Source: Mrakia gelida
Lineage: Eukaryota > Basidiomycota > Tremellomycetes > Cystofilobasidiales > Mrakiaceae
Assembly: GCA_024345305.1 (NCBI GenBank)
Contig: BRON01000016.1
Coordinates: 310,001 to 374,000 of the forward strand
DNA length: 64,000 nucleotides
Reading direction: 5' to 3'
The notes beneath the pieces are model-generated. The model made no database searches. It was given only the letters and a program-made list of their open reading frames with translations, and was not told the origin of the DNA. The position numbers and the translations under genes are program-made. Shown here one piece after another: positions 43,301-54,700 of this stretch (position 1 is the stretch's first letter; each line of letters starts with the position of its first letter).

Positions 43301-45944
43301 TTCCACGCCCAGGAGGTATCCTCACCGTCGCCGACGATCTCCTCAAGAACGACGGTCAGAAGTTCCTCGAGATGATGGAGCAGCTGGCGGAGAGGAGGAT
43401 GCAGAGGGAGGAGGAGGCTGCTTTGAGTGTTGAGGAGGACGACTCCGAGGAGGACGACGAGGATGACGAGGACGAGGATGGAGATGATGAGGACGATGAG
43501 GATGAGGACGATGATGACGAGGTACGTTTTTCGTTCTCTTTGCTCGTTTCGTGGTCGTCGCGTCGTTCGCGAAGCTGACTTCGACTTTCACTTTTTGTTC
43601 TTGCAGGACGACGACGAGGTTCGTTCCGCACCCTCAAACTCCTTCTCTCGTCCCCACGGTAGACTGACGATCTTATCACTCGCTTTCTTGCTCTGCTACA
43701 GCCCCTCTCGGACGAACAGAAGATGGAGGAGGGTCGACGGATGTTCCAGATCTTCGCCGCTCGGATGTTCGAACAACGAGTCCTTCAAGCCTACCGAGAG
43801 AAGGTCGCTCAGGAACGTCAGCTCCAACTTCTTCGGGAACTCGAGGACGAGGAGGGAGCTGCTCGAGCTAAGGAGGCTAAGAAGGCTCTGGAGAACCAGA
43901 AGAAGAAGGACAAGAAGAGGTCTGTTCTCGTTTCTCGACGCGCTCCTCTTCTCTTCGTTTACTGATTTCGTTCTCCCCTTTCTCGTTCGACCTTCACAGA
44001 CTTCAGAAGCTCGCCAAGGACGAGGAGAAGGCTCGGAAGGACGCCGCGACCAAAGCTGAAGCCGACGCTGCCAAAGCGAAGCACGCCGCTCACGAACTCG
44101 AGGTCGCCAAGAAACGAGAGGACGAACGACTCAAGAGGGAGGCTGAACGGACGGCTAGGGCTGCGGAGTTGGCTAAGAAGGAGGAGGAGAAGAAGAAGCG
44201 TCAAGCTGAGGAGAGGGAGCGAGAGGCTGAGCAGCAGAGGAAGAAGAAGGAGAGGTGAGTCGCGTCGTCTTTTTCTCGTCTCGTCCTTTCTCGACGCGTC
44301 TCTTCTCCGACGAGTTCGAGTCGATTCGAATCTCTCGATCTGACACCTCCTCCTTCCCTTCAATGGTTCGGTTGTGCTCTCAGGGAGGAGAAGGCTCGGC
44401 TGGAACGTGAAGCTCGAGAGAAGGAGAGGAAGGAGAAGGAGGAACGAGATCGCGCCGAGGCTGCTCGCAAGGAAGCCGAAGCTGCTGAGAAGAAGGCCAA
44501 GGAGGAGGAAGCTAGGAAGGAGGTCGCTCGGAAGGAGAAGGAGGCTAGGGATCTCGCCGACAAGCTCCAACAGCAGAAGACCCTCGAAGCTCAACGAGTC
44601 GCCGCCGCCAAAGCTACCCAGCTCAAAGCTCAGAAGGCTGCCGCCGCCAACCTCGCCGCTCAGACTCGAGCCAACGCTTCCAACACCGCTCGAAAGGCTT
44701 CCGCTCCCAACCCTTCGTCGTCCTCGAAACCCTCCATCCCAACTCAACCCGTCCCTCGTCTACAACCAGGTCAGGCCTCCGGATCCAACCAACGCTCCGT
44801 CTCGAGCTCGTCGTCGATGCCCGTCTCGCCGATGCAGGCTCAGTCTCAAGGCATCTCCCACCCCCAAGGAATGCCTCAACCACTCCAGTTCACTCGTCAA
44901 ACTCCGATCCACCCTCAACAGGGCCAGTCGTCGTACCACGGTCTCAACTTCCCTCCTCAACAAGGAGGACTCCCCGCTCGACCTCCCACCTCTCCCTACC
45001 CCGCCGTCTTCGGTCTCGGAGGTCCCTCAGGCCCTCCTGGCTACCCTCAACCCCCTCTCTCGCCAGCAGTTCTTCGCCAGCAGCAGCAGCAGCAACAGCA
45101 ACAGCAGCAGCAGCAGCAGCAGCAGGCAGGATCCATCGGCGGACCCTCTCGACTCTCCCCTTCCTCCCAATCCTCGATCCCCGGTCCTTCGACTCCCATC
45201 GGAATGGGCTTCCCTCAGTCAGGTCCCAGTCGTCTTCCTCCTCCCGTCGCCAGTGGATCGGACGTCTTCTCGTCAGGAGGAGTCCCCATCGCGTCGCACG
45301 GTCGTCGTTCATCCCAACACGACCTTCCTCCTCCAGGACCTTCGTCAGGAGTCATCGGAGGATCTTCGTCCTCCCTTCCTCGCTCGTCAGCGAACGACTT
45401 CCGAGCAATCCAACGTCCCATGCCTATCGGTCGACCTCAGAACGGAGATCCTCACCCTCTCGACGTCGTCGACGAAACCCCCTTCGGCGCTCCCTCAGGC
45501 TCGTCGTCTCGTCGTTCGACATCACCGGAAGCGGTATTCGGCTCGTCGGCCTTGAGTCCAGACGACGAGATCGTTCCTCGTCGACCTTCCAACGCTCAGG
45601 CGGTTTGGGGAGCTCCAGGCTCGTCAGCTGCTCCCTCACTAGGTCCCTCGCCTTGGGGAGGATCCTCAGCCATCGGAGCCTCGTCTTTCGCTTCCCCTCA
45701 ACCCTCTTCGGCGGGCGTGAGCGGGATCTGGTCGACGAGCGTTCCTGGGAGTGGCGGAGGAGGTGGTTCGACCTGGGGAGTCGCTGGAGGAGGAGGAGCT
45801 GGTGCGATTCCGTTCTCGAACAACTTGAACGGGAACGGAAACGTTGGTCGGCCGTCCCCTTTTGGGATGCCTCCTCCTGGACCTCGGTCGCCTGTGCAGC
45901 AGAATAGGTTCCCTCCTTTTGCTGCTTCTAGTCCGTCTCGTTAA
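40305..45944 (+). CDS. NST1: NST1 stress-response protein
   Basis: NST1 family cytoplasmic protein linked in yeast to salt tolerance and to splicing factor Msl1; in fission yeast it is a P-body scaffold. The start at 40305 gives [20 protein letters not shown]. Then come a poly-Q, a Lys run ([13 protein letters not shown]) and [20 protein letters not shown]. The core domain is spread over the next exons: [50 protein letters not shown] and [20 protein letters not shown]. Acidic runs at 42790-43520 and a long charged coiled coil ([20 protein letters not shown] and on) follow. The C-terminal exon is Pro/Gln/Ser-rich with a 16-residue poly-Q. Stop at 45942-45944. One of the most secure calls here; the start could be extended by an upstream exon. 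Confidence 0.9.
41742..41801 (+). repeat. CAG/CAA tract coding poly-Gln in NST1
   Basis: Mixed CAG and CAA codons with a single CAC give a Gln run interrupted by His. It lies in a Pro/His-rich linker. Confidence 0.85.
45078..45126 (+). repeat. CAG/CAA tract coding about 16 Gln in NST1
   Basis: CAG-rich run with two interspersed CAA codons in the C-terminal exon. A length-variable site is likely. Confidence 0.85.
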
Positions 45945-46377
45945 TCTCTCTCGCTCGTAGCAGTCCTTTGGGAGGCGGCGCGTCTGCGACGACTCTCCCT
46001 TTCCCTTTCCCTCTCTCTCTCTCGATCCCCTCCCCTTCCCTTTCCCTCCGTTTTCTTTTCGCTCCTACCCACCTCGTTGCTTTCTTCTGTTTGCTAGTTT
46101 CGAGAATCGAATGCACTCTCAGCACGGATCATTCCATCTACCGAAGCAAAGCGAAAGAACAAGAAGGTCCGAAGGAAAACGAACGCGAAGCGAGACGAGA
46201 CGCGACGAGCTATCTACTGAGAGGGAAGCGCTCAAGTCTACTGAGCAGCTCGTTTGGCGATGACTGCAGGCATGTATTCCTGACCCGAGGTGGTCTGGTG
46301 ATCCGAAGTAGAGATTGAAGGTCTGGTCAGTCGAGAACGAACGAAAGACTCAAAGCTCGGAGGGAGAGAAACGTGAA
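45945..46377. other. intergenic between convergent genes
   Basis: 3' ends of NST1 (plus) and the dehydrogenase (minus). CT-rich tract at 46000-46060; no gene seen. Confidence 0.5.
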
Positions 46378-47798
46378 TTAAGGACGAACGAGCAGCAACC
46401 CTCCGTCGAAAGTAACGCTGGATCCAGAGACGTACTCTCCCGCCTTAGAGCAGAGGAAGAGGATGAGACCTGCGAGATCTTCAGCGGTCCCGAATCGACC
46501 TGGACGAGCACGAGAAGACGAAAGAGAACGAGACGGGGAAGTCAGCTCGACGCGACGAAGCTGGGACGATCGAAGCGAAATGGAATCTCACCAGCCGGGG
46601 TGTTGTAGTTGAGGATGTCCTGAGCCCAAGCTTGAGTGGTGAGATCTCCCGTCAAAGGAGAAGGGAAGAGGCTGAGGAGGAAGGAGTTGACTCGGATCTT
46701 GAAGGGGATGAGTCGAGCTGCTCGTTGAGAAGGTAGTCGAAGGCGACGGGTCAGGCTCGAAGAGGAGAGGTGGGGAGAAAAAGAGATGGTCAAACTGACC
46801 GGCAAGGATTCGGCTCAAGTGGAGAGCTGATGAACGAAGAAGAGAAAAAGTCAGCGGATCAAAGACAAAAGCTGGACGCGTCGACTTACCAGCAGCCTTC
46901 GAAGTCGGGTAGATGGCGCCGTTGGGCCTAGAGGAGCAGGGTGGCGCAGCAAATGAGCATGGGGCAAGACGTGTGGCTTGAGAGAAGAGCCATGGGATCA
47001 ATAATCACGGGTTGATGAGGTGGGCGGCGGACGAAACGTTGAAAAGAACGACGGGCGACGACTTCGATTTGACGAGGAGAGGAATGAATCGGATGGTTAC
47101 GAAGTAAGGAGCGGTGACCTTCAGTGCAAAAGAAGGGGCTCAAGTCAGCGAAGAGGGATAGGACAGAGGAGAGAAGAAGAAAGAGATCCGAAGGAACGAG
47201 AAACGCGTCGCGACTGACGTTGATTTGGTTCACGTCCGCGAAGTCTTCGACTGTTGAGAGAAGGTTGAAGAAGGACTCAGTCAGCTGAAGCCTGTATCCC
47301 GTGGTCGTAGGTAGCGCTGAGACTGACAAGAGGAGTCCATGAGCTTCTCGACCGTTTCCTCGACGCTCCCAGGGTCGGAAGCGAGAGGGATAGCTTTGAC
47401 GATACCAGCGTTGTTGATGAGGACGTCGATGTGACCCGTCTTCTCTGAGATGGCTTTGAAGATCGCTTCGATTCCAGCCTTGGTGGTGATGTCTCCCTGG
47501 ATGCTGAAGGAAGGAAACGAAAGGAACGAAGACGCGATCAGCCCTCGACTCGAAGCGAAGAAGCGAAAGAAGCCAACGAACAGTCGACTCACGGAATGAA
47601 CTTCCCCTTCACTCCCTCGAGAGTCTTCTCTACCTCCTCCAGAGTCTCAATCCTCCGTCCGATTCCGAAAACGGTAGCTCCGTTCGAAGCAAGCGCGATG
47701 GCCATATCTCGACCAAGTCCTGACCCAGCTCCTGTGACCACGACGACCTTTGACGCGACGGTGAAGAGTGATTGAATGGAGTACTGAAGGAAGGACAT
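46378..47798 (-). CDS. short-chain dehydrogenase/reductase (classical SDR)
   Basis: NAD(P)-dependent oxidoreductase of the classical SDR family. The start at 47798 gives MSFLQYSIQSLFTVASKVVV, then VTGAGSGLGRDMAIALASNG (TGxxxGxG cofactor motif). Next come GHIDVLINNAGIVKAIPLAS (NNAG), a rebuilt FNVSSAAHLINP (catalytic Ser) and PNGAIYPTSKAAALHLSRIL (YxxxK), then IRVNSFLLSLFPSPLTGDLT. The last exon reads GRFGTAEDLAGLILFLCSKA and GEYVSGSSVTFDGGLLLVRP, with TAA at 46378-46380. The Ser-Tyr-Lys triad is complete. The substrate cannot be inferred. Eight or so short introns. Confidence 0.85.
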
Positions 47799-48168
47799 GG
47801 TGAGGATGAAAGCAAGTTGTGGTGGTTGAGTAGGAGATGGGCGAAAGGCGAAAAGGAAGGGTAGGAGATGGGCTGAAGGCGCCAGCCCGGCGGAGATGAG
47901 GCTTGATCAGTCAGCGACTCTCTCCGCACTTTCGATTGTAAAGCCATGCCCAACCGTCTAATTTTGTGAGCCCGACGGCGTAGAGAGTTACCAGTTACTT
48001 CAGACGCGAGGCCGAAGCCGCTGGCACGACCTTGAGGGCGGGAGATCGCGAGCTCGACAAGAGCACGACGCGTCATTTTTTCGAACTCACTCGTTCTTCG
48101 AAAGCCTCATCGCATCGATGCCACCCTTCTCCTTCCTTCGGCGAGAGCCTAGCGGTATGGAATCCAAT
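47799..48168. other. intergenic, no gene seen
   Basis: 5' leader of the dehydrogenase and 3' flank of the damaged MYND gene. Confidence 0.5.
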
Positions 48169-49494
48169 CTACTTCCAGGAGGGTTCGACACAGAGGAGCT
48201 TGTGTTGTTTCCAATTCGACTTCTGTGAGCGAAACCGAGAGGGAAGAAAGGGAGAGCGAGTCAGGTCTACTGGGATAAACGAAGCCAAGGAGATTCTCGA
48301 GCTTACCCTTCGAGCAGTAAGCTACTGCCTTGCACTGTTATCGTCGAACGAATCGAGTCAGTGGGACGAAACCAAAGCGAAGGAAACGAGAGACGCGAGC
48401 TCACCTTCGCACACATCATCATCTTCTGAGCAGTCACGCCGCACCTTCCTTGCGAGGTCAACGACCCTTCGCACCTCGACCAGGGTACGCTTCGTCGAGC
48501 GTCCTCTACCAAGACGGAGAAGACAGGATTTTGAGCGCCGTCGGAAGACAAAGCGGTCGCGAGGAGGACAAGGGCACTCGAGGTCGACATCAACTCCACG
48601 AAAGCGTCTGGAGAGATCTTCTTCTCGGTCTTGTAGATGCTCTGTACGTGTCTCTCTATCTGTTTGAAGCGTCGAACGAGATGATCGGTGGAAGAACTCC
48701 AAGGGAAGGGAGGTCCAGGGACGCGATTGTGGAAGAGGTGAAGGAGGGCTCCTTGACAGATAGATCCCAACGTCAACCAGAGAGTAGCGTCGTCGTCGAA
48801 CTGAAGCAGGGAAGCAGAGGTGTCAGTGAAGATTTCAGCTGTACGAGAGAAGAAGATTGAGGCGAAGAACGAACGGTCTTGAGCGAAAACATCGAAGGTT
48901 CCGTGGCCGCGAACGCTTCCATCAACGCGAGCTGAAGCTTCCCTGCATCTGGATGGTTACGCATGAAGTAGGCGAAGAGGGGATGGTTGGGACCAATATC
49001 GACGAGGACGTAGTACCAAGGAGAGGCTCGAACCAAGGGGGATGGAAGGAGAGTGATGGCTTGGGCGAGAGAGGGAAGGTATCGAGAAGCGAACGAAGTC
49101 TGCGACGGAAAATATCGGGACGAGTCAGACGAGCGACTTCGCTCAGTATCTATGTATAGCTACTTGCCATGACTGGAGTCTTTACTAGGACGTTCTTCGG
49201 GTCCTGGAAAGGACCGACCTGGCAGCGGCGAAGAGGGGGAGGAAGGGGAGAGCCCGTGAGCTCGCGCGCAAGACCAGGGAAGCACGACGCAATCTAGAGG
49301 GCGGAAGGGACACGTACCAGGGAGTAGAACTGTCTGAGATTCTGATTAAAGCTCTCGAGCCTCTCGGGGACGATCGTCTCCCCTCTTTGTCCGAGCTCTC
49401 TGAGCTCAACGACAAGAGGAACGAGGGAGCGAAAGGAGTCGTCCGTCAAGCCGATGCACTCTGCCATCTTCTGAGCTAAGAGGGAGGGATTCAT
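48169..49494 (-). CDS. MYND-finger protein, copy 4, finger probably disrupted
   Basis: The start at 49494 gives MNPSLLAQKMAECIGLTDDS, the family N-terminus. The finger exon CKAVAYCSK is intact and ends in phase 1 at GGGTAAGC. In the paralogues the next exon starts 20 bases before the end of the Trp codon, giving HQKxxW. Here that position (GCTCACAG) is preceded by TTTC, so no AG is available. The only acceptor (CACAG) lies eight bases further on and shifts the frame. The expected NWKQHKLLCVEPSWK is still present in the third frame, ending at 48169. A spliced product using that acceptor would instead read EVELETTQAPLC and stop near 48149, losing the last zinc ligands. Recent decay or unusual splicing. 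Confidence 0.65.
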
Positions 49495-49836
49495 GATGAG
49501 ATGTTGAGGTTGAAGTATGACTGATTGAGGGAGGTGGTTGGGAAGAAGAGAAGAGGAGGGTGGGAGAGGGGAGGAGATGGACGTCGGAGAAGAGGGAGGA
49601 GGGTGAGCTCAGCCTCAGCGTCCCTTCGGTTTGAACCCCCTTCACGACGTTAACACCTTCGAAAAGATTGGATTCAGAGAAGCGAGTTCGGTGAAGAGAT
49701 CAATTTTCCCAGTAAAATCTGTCTCGACCGAAAAATCTTCCCTCGACGACCTCGTTACACTCGCTCAGGTCGTCGAGTTGAGCTCGACCTCCTTCTCCTC
49801 ACCGACGTCGATCTCGCTAGCTCCCTCTTTTCCTGC
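49495..49836. promoter_or_regulatory. divergent promoter of the MYND gene pair
   Basis: A 342-base stretch between divergent MYND starts. It contains GTGAGCTCAGCCT near 49600, also present at about 7508 in the upstream region of the second MYND gene. Confidence 0.35.
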
Positions 49837-51158
49837 ATGAGCTCAGTCTCCGCCTCCGACAGGATCGCTACCTCGCTGGGACTCGTAGATGGCTCTTACA
49901 AGCAGAAGATCGAGCGGGACCGGACCTTGAACGTCTTGAAGGAGAAGATGAGGAACGACCCTCCAACTTCTTTTCTCGATCTTCCAACCTCCTTTCATGA
50001 AAAGCTGGAGACGGAGCAAGCCGTTCGTACAAACCAGCATGTGTGCTGTCCTGTACAGGTAGAGAAACTGACCTACGTGTTTATTTCTTCAGCATGTAGA
50101 TCTTGACGAAGCGGAAGACGTCCTTCGAGTGAGCTTGAGCTCAACTTCTCCTCCCTCCCTCCAGACGACTCCTTCTGACCGCTTCATCGTCCCATCTGCT
50201 GCTAGAGCGCTTTTTGTCACCACTATCTACCTCAGCTCGCCCTCGCCCACTCCATCGCTGCGCCGAACAAATGGCACAATCCATGGACGACAAGTTTGAA
50301 GGCAATCACCTGCAGAAACCACGTCTTCGATCGCTTCAGCAGACTACCAGAAGAAGGAGCAGCACTGCTGGACTCTTTCTACGGTCTCTACGCTCTCAAC
50401 ATGCCCACGATGGAGTTCATTCTCGACCCCGTACGTGTAGCTCACAACAGCGGGCGTACTCTGCTCTCCTTCCTCTTGAGCTGACTCCGTCAGCGCTTCC
50501 TTTCTTCTCCTCGTCCATCCTCTCCTCTCTGCCCAGATCAACGCTCCTCGAGCACCCCTCCTGGAAACCTCAGCTTGGCACGCTATCCTCTTCCACCTAT
50601 GCATAAGCCAAGCCGATGGAGTCGCTCCCAAAGCCGTCACTTCCCCTTCAGCCCTCGCCTTCCTCCGTCGCCTCGATCTCTTCCAGCACGACCTCATGGC
50701 CAACAAGGCGAGGCTTCCGCCTGAGCTGCAGAAGCCGGCAACGAATATTGAGGTGGCCAACCGTGCATTCCTTGCCCTCCTCGAGGGAAGAGTCCCTCCG
50801 AGGAGTTTCAACCCCGAGTCGTTCCCGTTCATGAGGATGAGCGCTTGGTGGAGATGCGAAGGGAAGGACGCTGAGCCTGGGATGAGCTGCAGGACGATGG
50901 AGAGCGGAGAGGAGATGATGCAGTGTGGTCGAGTGAGTCCAGCTCTTCCTTCCTTCTCTCGTATCTCACCGTTGCTAACTCCCTCTCTTCTTGGATCGAT
51001 TCATCAGTGCCAATCCGTTCGCTACTGCTCCGTCGGTTTGTACGCTTCAACCCCCTCTTCCCACGCTCTAAAACTGAGTGATCCTCTTTATTTTCTCAGC
51101 TCATCAAAAAGCTCACTGGAAGACCCACAAGAAGACCTGCTGGGAACCGATCTGGTGA
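49837..51158 (+). CDS. MYND-finger protein, copy 5
   Basis: The start at 49837 gives MSSVSASDRIATSLGLVDGS. Exons then lead to FYGLYALNMPTMEFILDP, then NAPRAPLLETSAWHAILF after an intron, and a long exon with FLRRLDLFQHDLMANKARLP and PFMRMSAWWRCEGKDAEPG that ends GEEMMQCGR. The finger finishes as CQSVRYCSV and AHQKAHWKTHKKTCWEPIW over two introns in frame, with TGA at 51156-51158. This copy is intact and gives the best view of the family layout: an N-terminal module, a helical middle and a C-terminal His-variant finger ending in CxxPxW. Confidence 0.77.
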
Positions 51159-51773
51159 TCGCGACGCGTCTGGCAGGAGAGAAACGCTGTCGGGAGCGAC
51201 GCCTTTGGGTGGGATGGCATGAGATGCTTGCTAGAACGTTATCAACCGCGAAAAGAGAGGAAAGCGTCTATTTGTCTGAGCTGAGAAGGAAGAGACCGCA
51301 GCCCGAGATGGTTCGTCGCGTCGTCTTCTCGTCTTATCTTCCTCAACCTCGTTTCGACTCAGTTCTCTCCTCTTGACCGCTGACAAGAACGGCTACGAGG
51401 CCTCGTGTAATTTTCGCTGTCGCCGTCGTCGCAAAGGTCATCAAAGAACGAACGAGAGAAGAACGGGTAAAATCGCGCGTCCGAAACGAATCGAACTCGA
51501 GCGAAAGAGAGAAGTAAAAGTACAGAGATAGCGAAACGAGTGGCATATCAAGAGAGCGAGGAAAACGGATGCAAGTACGATTCAAAAGGGCTGAAGAAGA
51601 AGAAGGACGACCGAGCGACGTGAGAGTTCGTCTGCGAACAAAGAGAGACGAGGCAGAGGAGGTCAGTTTCAAGTTCGTTCGCGAACGAACGAGAGCAGAG
51701 GAAAGGAGAGGAGAGGCACGCACAAAAGATGAGCGGCGAGGTTCTAGAGATGGTTGAGTGAAGGCTGAGTTGA
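51159..51773. other. intergenic between convergent genes, no gene seen
   Basis: Frames in 51340-51770 are charged low-complexity shadows. It holds the 3' ends of the fifth MYND gene and of PIF1. Confidence 0.45.
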
Positions 51774-54700
51774 TCACGTGATGATCTCGAGGGAGTGGGA
51801 GAACTTGGCGACCTGGGAACGAGAGAGGGAACGAAGGAGGGAGGTCAGACGCGTCGAGTGGAGGAGAAGAGAGAGGGACGGAGAAGGGAGAGACGTACCT
51901 TCGCGTGGCACATGACCTGGTGAATAGAAAAAAGGGGAGGTATGTCAGTACGAGTGGGATGAAAAGGGTTGAAGAAAGGAGGAAAGGCGAGCTGACCTTC
52001 TTCGCATCGAAGTTCATGACCTGCAAAGCCTCGAGGTTGGTAGCTCGAGAGAGAGCGACGTAGGCTGTTCGATTACGAGACGAGCATCATCAGAGAATCA
52101 GTCAGACGTGGGAGGGAAGGAATAAAGGCAGAGAAGACGTACCTTGTCCCTTCTCGAAGATCCTTCGAAGATCGACCTTGACTCGCTCGAGAGCTGGAGG
52201 AGGAAGAGCGAAGAGTTTTGGTCAGCGCGGAGTCGAAGGAAGGGAAAAGACACAACAAGAGAGACGTACTCTGTCCTTGAGACTTGTGAATACTGAGGTA
52301 AGAGAGGAGGAGGCAGGACGGAAGGTCAGCGGAACGAAGGAGGGAAGACAAAGAGATGGAGAGGGAGGAGACGAACCTCATCGCCCAAGAGACTGTGGGA
52401 ACGAAACGAGAGAGTCAGCTCGGAGTCACAGAGAGAAGGTGAGAAGAGAATGGAAGGGGCTCACGAATCAGAGGGATCTAGAAAGGACGACGAAGCGAAA
52501 AAGAAGACATGTCAGTCCCGACGCGTCCCACAACTCCCTCCTCCTCCTCCACGCAAACTCAACTCACCTGCGTCCTCGAAGCCTTCACATTCCCATTCTG
52601 CTCCTCCACCTTAAACTCCTCACTCGTAATCAACCTCGTCATCGCTCCTCCTCCAGGCAGGGAAAACGTCACCGCCGGGAACTCGACTCCCCTCGCTCCT
52701 CCATCCTGCATCCTCTTCTGCTTCTTCTCCTCCCTCGTCAACTCCTCTCCAACAATGATCATCCCACCTCCTCCTCCAGGCACCTCGTTATCGAACTCCC
52801 TCGCGATCGAAGGCCAGTCCTCGGAGGTGTAGAACCCTCGTACTCTTCCGATGGATCCGTTGACCAGGTCGTCGTCGAGGTTCTTGACGAGCATGACTTG
52901 GCAGTCGATCTTGAGTTGGAGGTCCTTGACGGCGAGCATGTTGGAGAGTTCTTTTTGGAGCTGGATGGGGTCGGTGAGGGAGCCGCCGTCGGACGATTGG
53001 TACAGCTTCGATTCGGTTTTGAGCATTTTGAGACGAGCAGCGTTGGAGTTGTCGACGTCTTCACGACGGGGGTAGCTGAGGTAGTAGGAGAGAGAAGGAG
53101 TAAACGAAGAGTCAGCTCGAGAGCTCCTCCTTCTCAAATCAACACCTTCGAGCAAGTAAGACGAGGAGGCGTGAGAACGCACAGCTCGGTCGGTTCGATC
53201 CCGTCCTCGTAGAACACCGTCCTGGAGAGCGAGTTGAACCTCTGGATCGAAGCCGGCGAGAGACTTCCGAATCGCATCTCGTTGAGCATGTCGACAAACG
53301 CTAGGAGGAGACGCGAAAACGAGAAGGAAAGACGAAGGCGAAGGTCAGCTCGACGCGTCTCAAACGAACGACGTAAAACGAGAGGAGAACTGACTCTGAT
53401 CCTTCTGTCGGAAAACCTGGAGGACGGGGAAAACAGGCAAGAACAAATCAGAATCGAGCGAGGAGGAAAAAAAGTGAACGGAGAGAAGGCGAAACTGACC
53501 TGAGTGAGGTTGACCGTCCTGTGGATCGACTCCTTCCACATCCTAGCCTCGAACGCGAACTTAGGCTCTCCTTTGGCGACGGGAGGGAGCTGTTACGAGC
53601 GAGCCAAGAGAAGAAGGTCAGCTTCGAGATCGTGAGAAGAAAAGGAAGGAAGCGAGGAGCAGGAGGCGAGGAGACGCGACTGACTTGGAAGAAATCGCCG
53701 GTGACGATGAGCTGGAGAGAACGAACGATTCAACGAAGTCAGCTTCGAAGCGATCAAGAGGAGTGACTAGCAGGGAGGTAAGGGGAAGAGATAGCAAACC
53801 TGAATCCCACCGAAAGGAGCTTGGTCTCGTCGCAGGCTGGGTGAGAGCGAGAGATGGGAAACGAAATCAGACCCGGGACGCATCGACGTCGAGGGAAAGG
53901 AGGGTCGAGGGACTCACATCGTCGCAATCTTAGCTAACTTGTCAAACAGATCTCCATCCACCATCGAGACTGCAGCGAAAGAACGAACGAACGCAAAGTC
54001 AGCTTGAGCTTCGACCCCGGACGCGTCGAGTTCGAGCGGAGTGGAGATTCGCGCGACTCACCCTCATCGATGATCAGCACCTTCGTCCTAGTCCACCTAG
54101 ACATAGCCTTCTGGTTCCTCTTGACCTTCCCAGCTCTTCGCCGTTCCGAACCCAAACGCAAAAGGTCAGCTTCGTCTCGTCTGGTCTCGTCTCGTCTCGT
54201 CCCTCCCTCCCTCCCTCGCACTCCACTCCCACTCTCCCTCCCGCATCCATCTCTCCCTCACGCCACCTGTCAAGGGTACTCACAGCTGATCAGCAGGCTC
54301 GATCCCCAACCCAATCCCAGCGAACGAATGCAGGGTCGTTCCTCCAACGTTGCAGGCGGCGATTCCAGTCGAAGCGGTCACGGCGACGGCGTCGGGTCGA
54401 GTTCGGTACTTGTCTCGAAGACCTTTGATGATTTCTCGGAGGAGGACGGATTTTCCGGTTCCTGGGAAGATGACGAAGAGTGACGTCAGTGGGTGAGCGG
54501 GAGGGAGGAAGGAAGGGAGGAGGAGGTGTATGCGAGCCTCGCGCGTGTGTGAGCTCGACGTTTCCCCTTCCCTCGACCTCGTCGAGCCGAACCGTCGTCT
54601 CCACACTCAACGGCTCTCCCTACCCCGAACTTCCCTCTTCTCGCTCCAATCGAACCTCCCACTCACACCCAGAACGAGCAGAAGAAACGAAGGACTCACC

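Noticed and set aside
40222..45555. Long alternative frames of several hundred residues over NST1 on both strands
   Set aside because: They are Arg/Ser or Leu-rich shadows of the repetitive CAG and GAG/AAG coding sequence and lack conserved motifs; the NST1 frame carries all the family signatures.
51343..52026. A 227-residue minus frame after PIF1
   Set aside because: It is Ser/Leu low-complexity read-through of the last PIF1 intron and the 3' flank, with no domain and a conflicting PIF1 stop at 51774.
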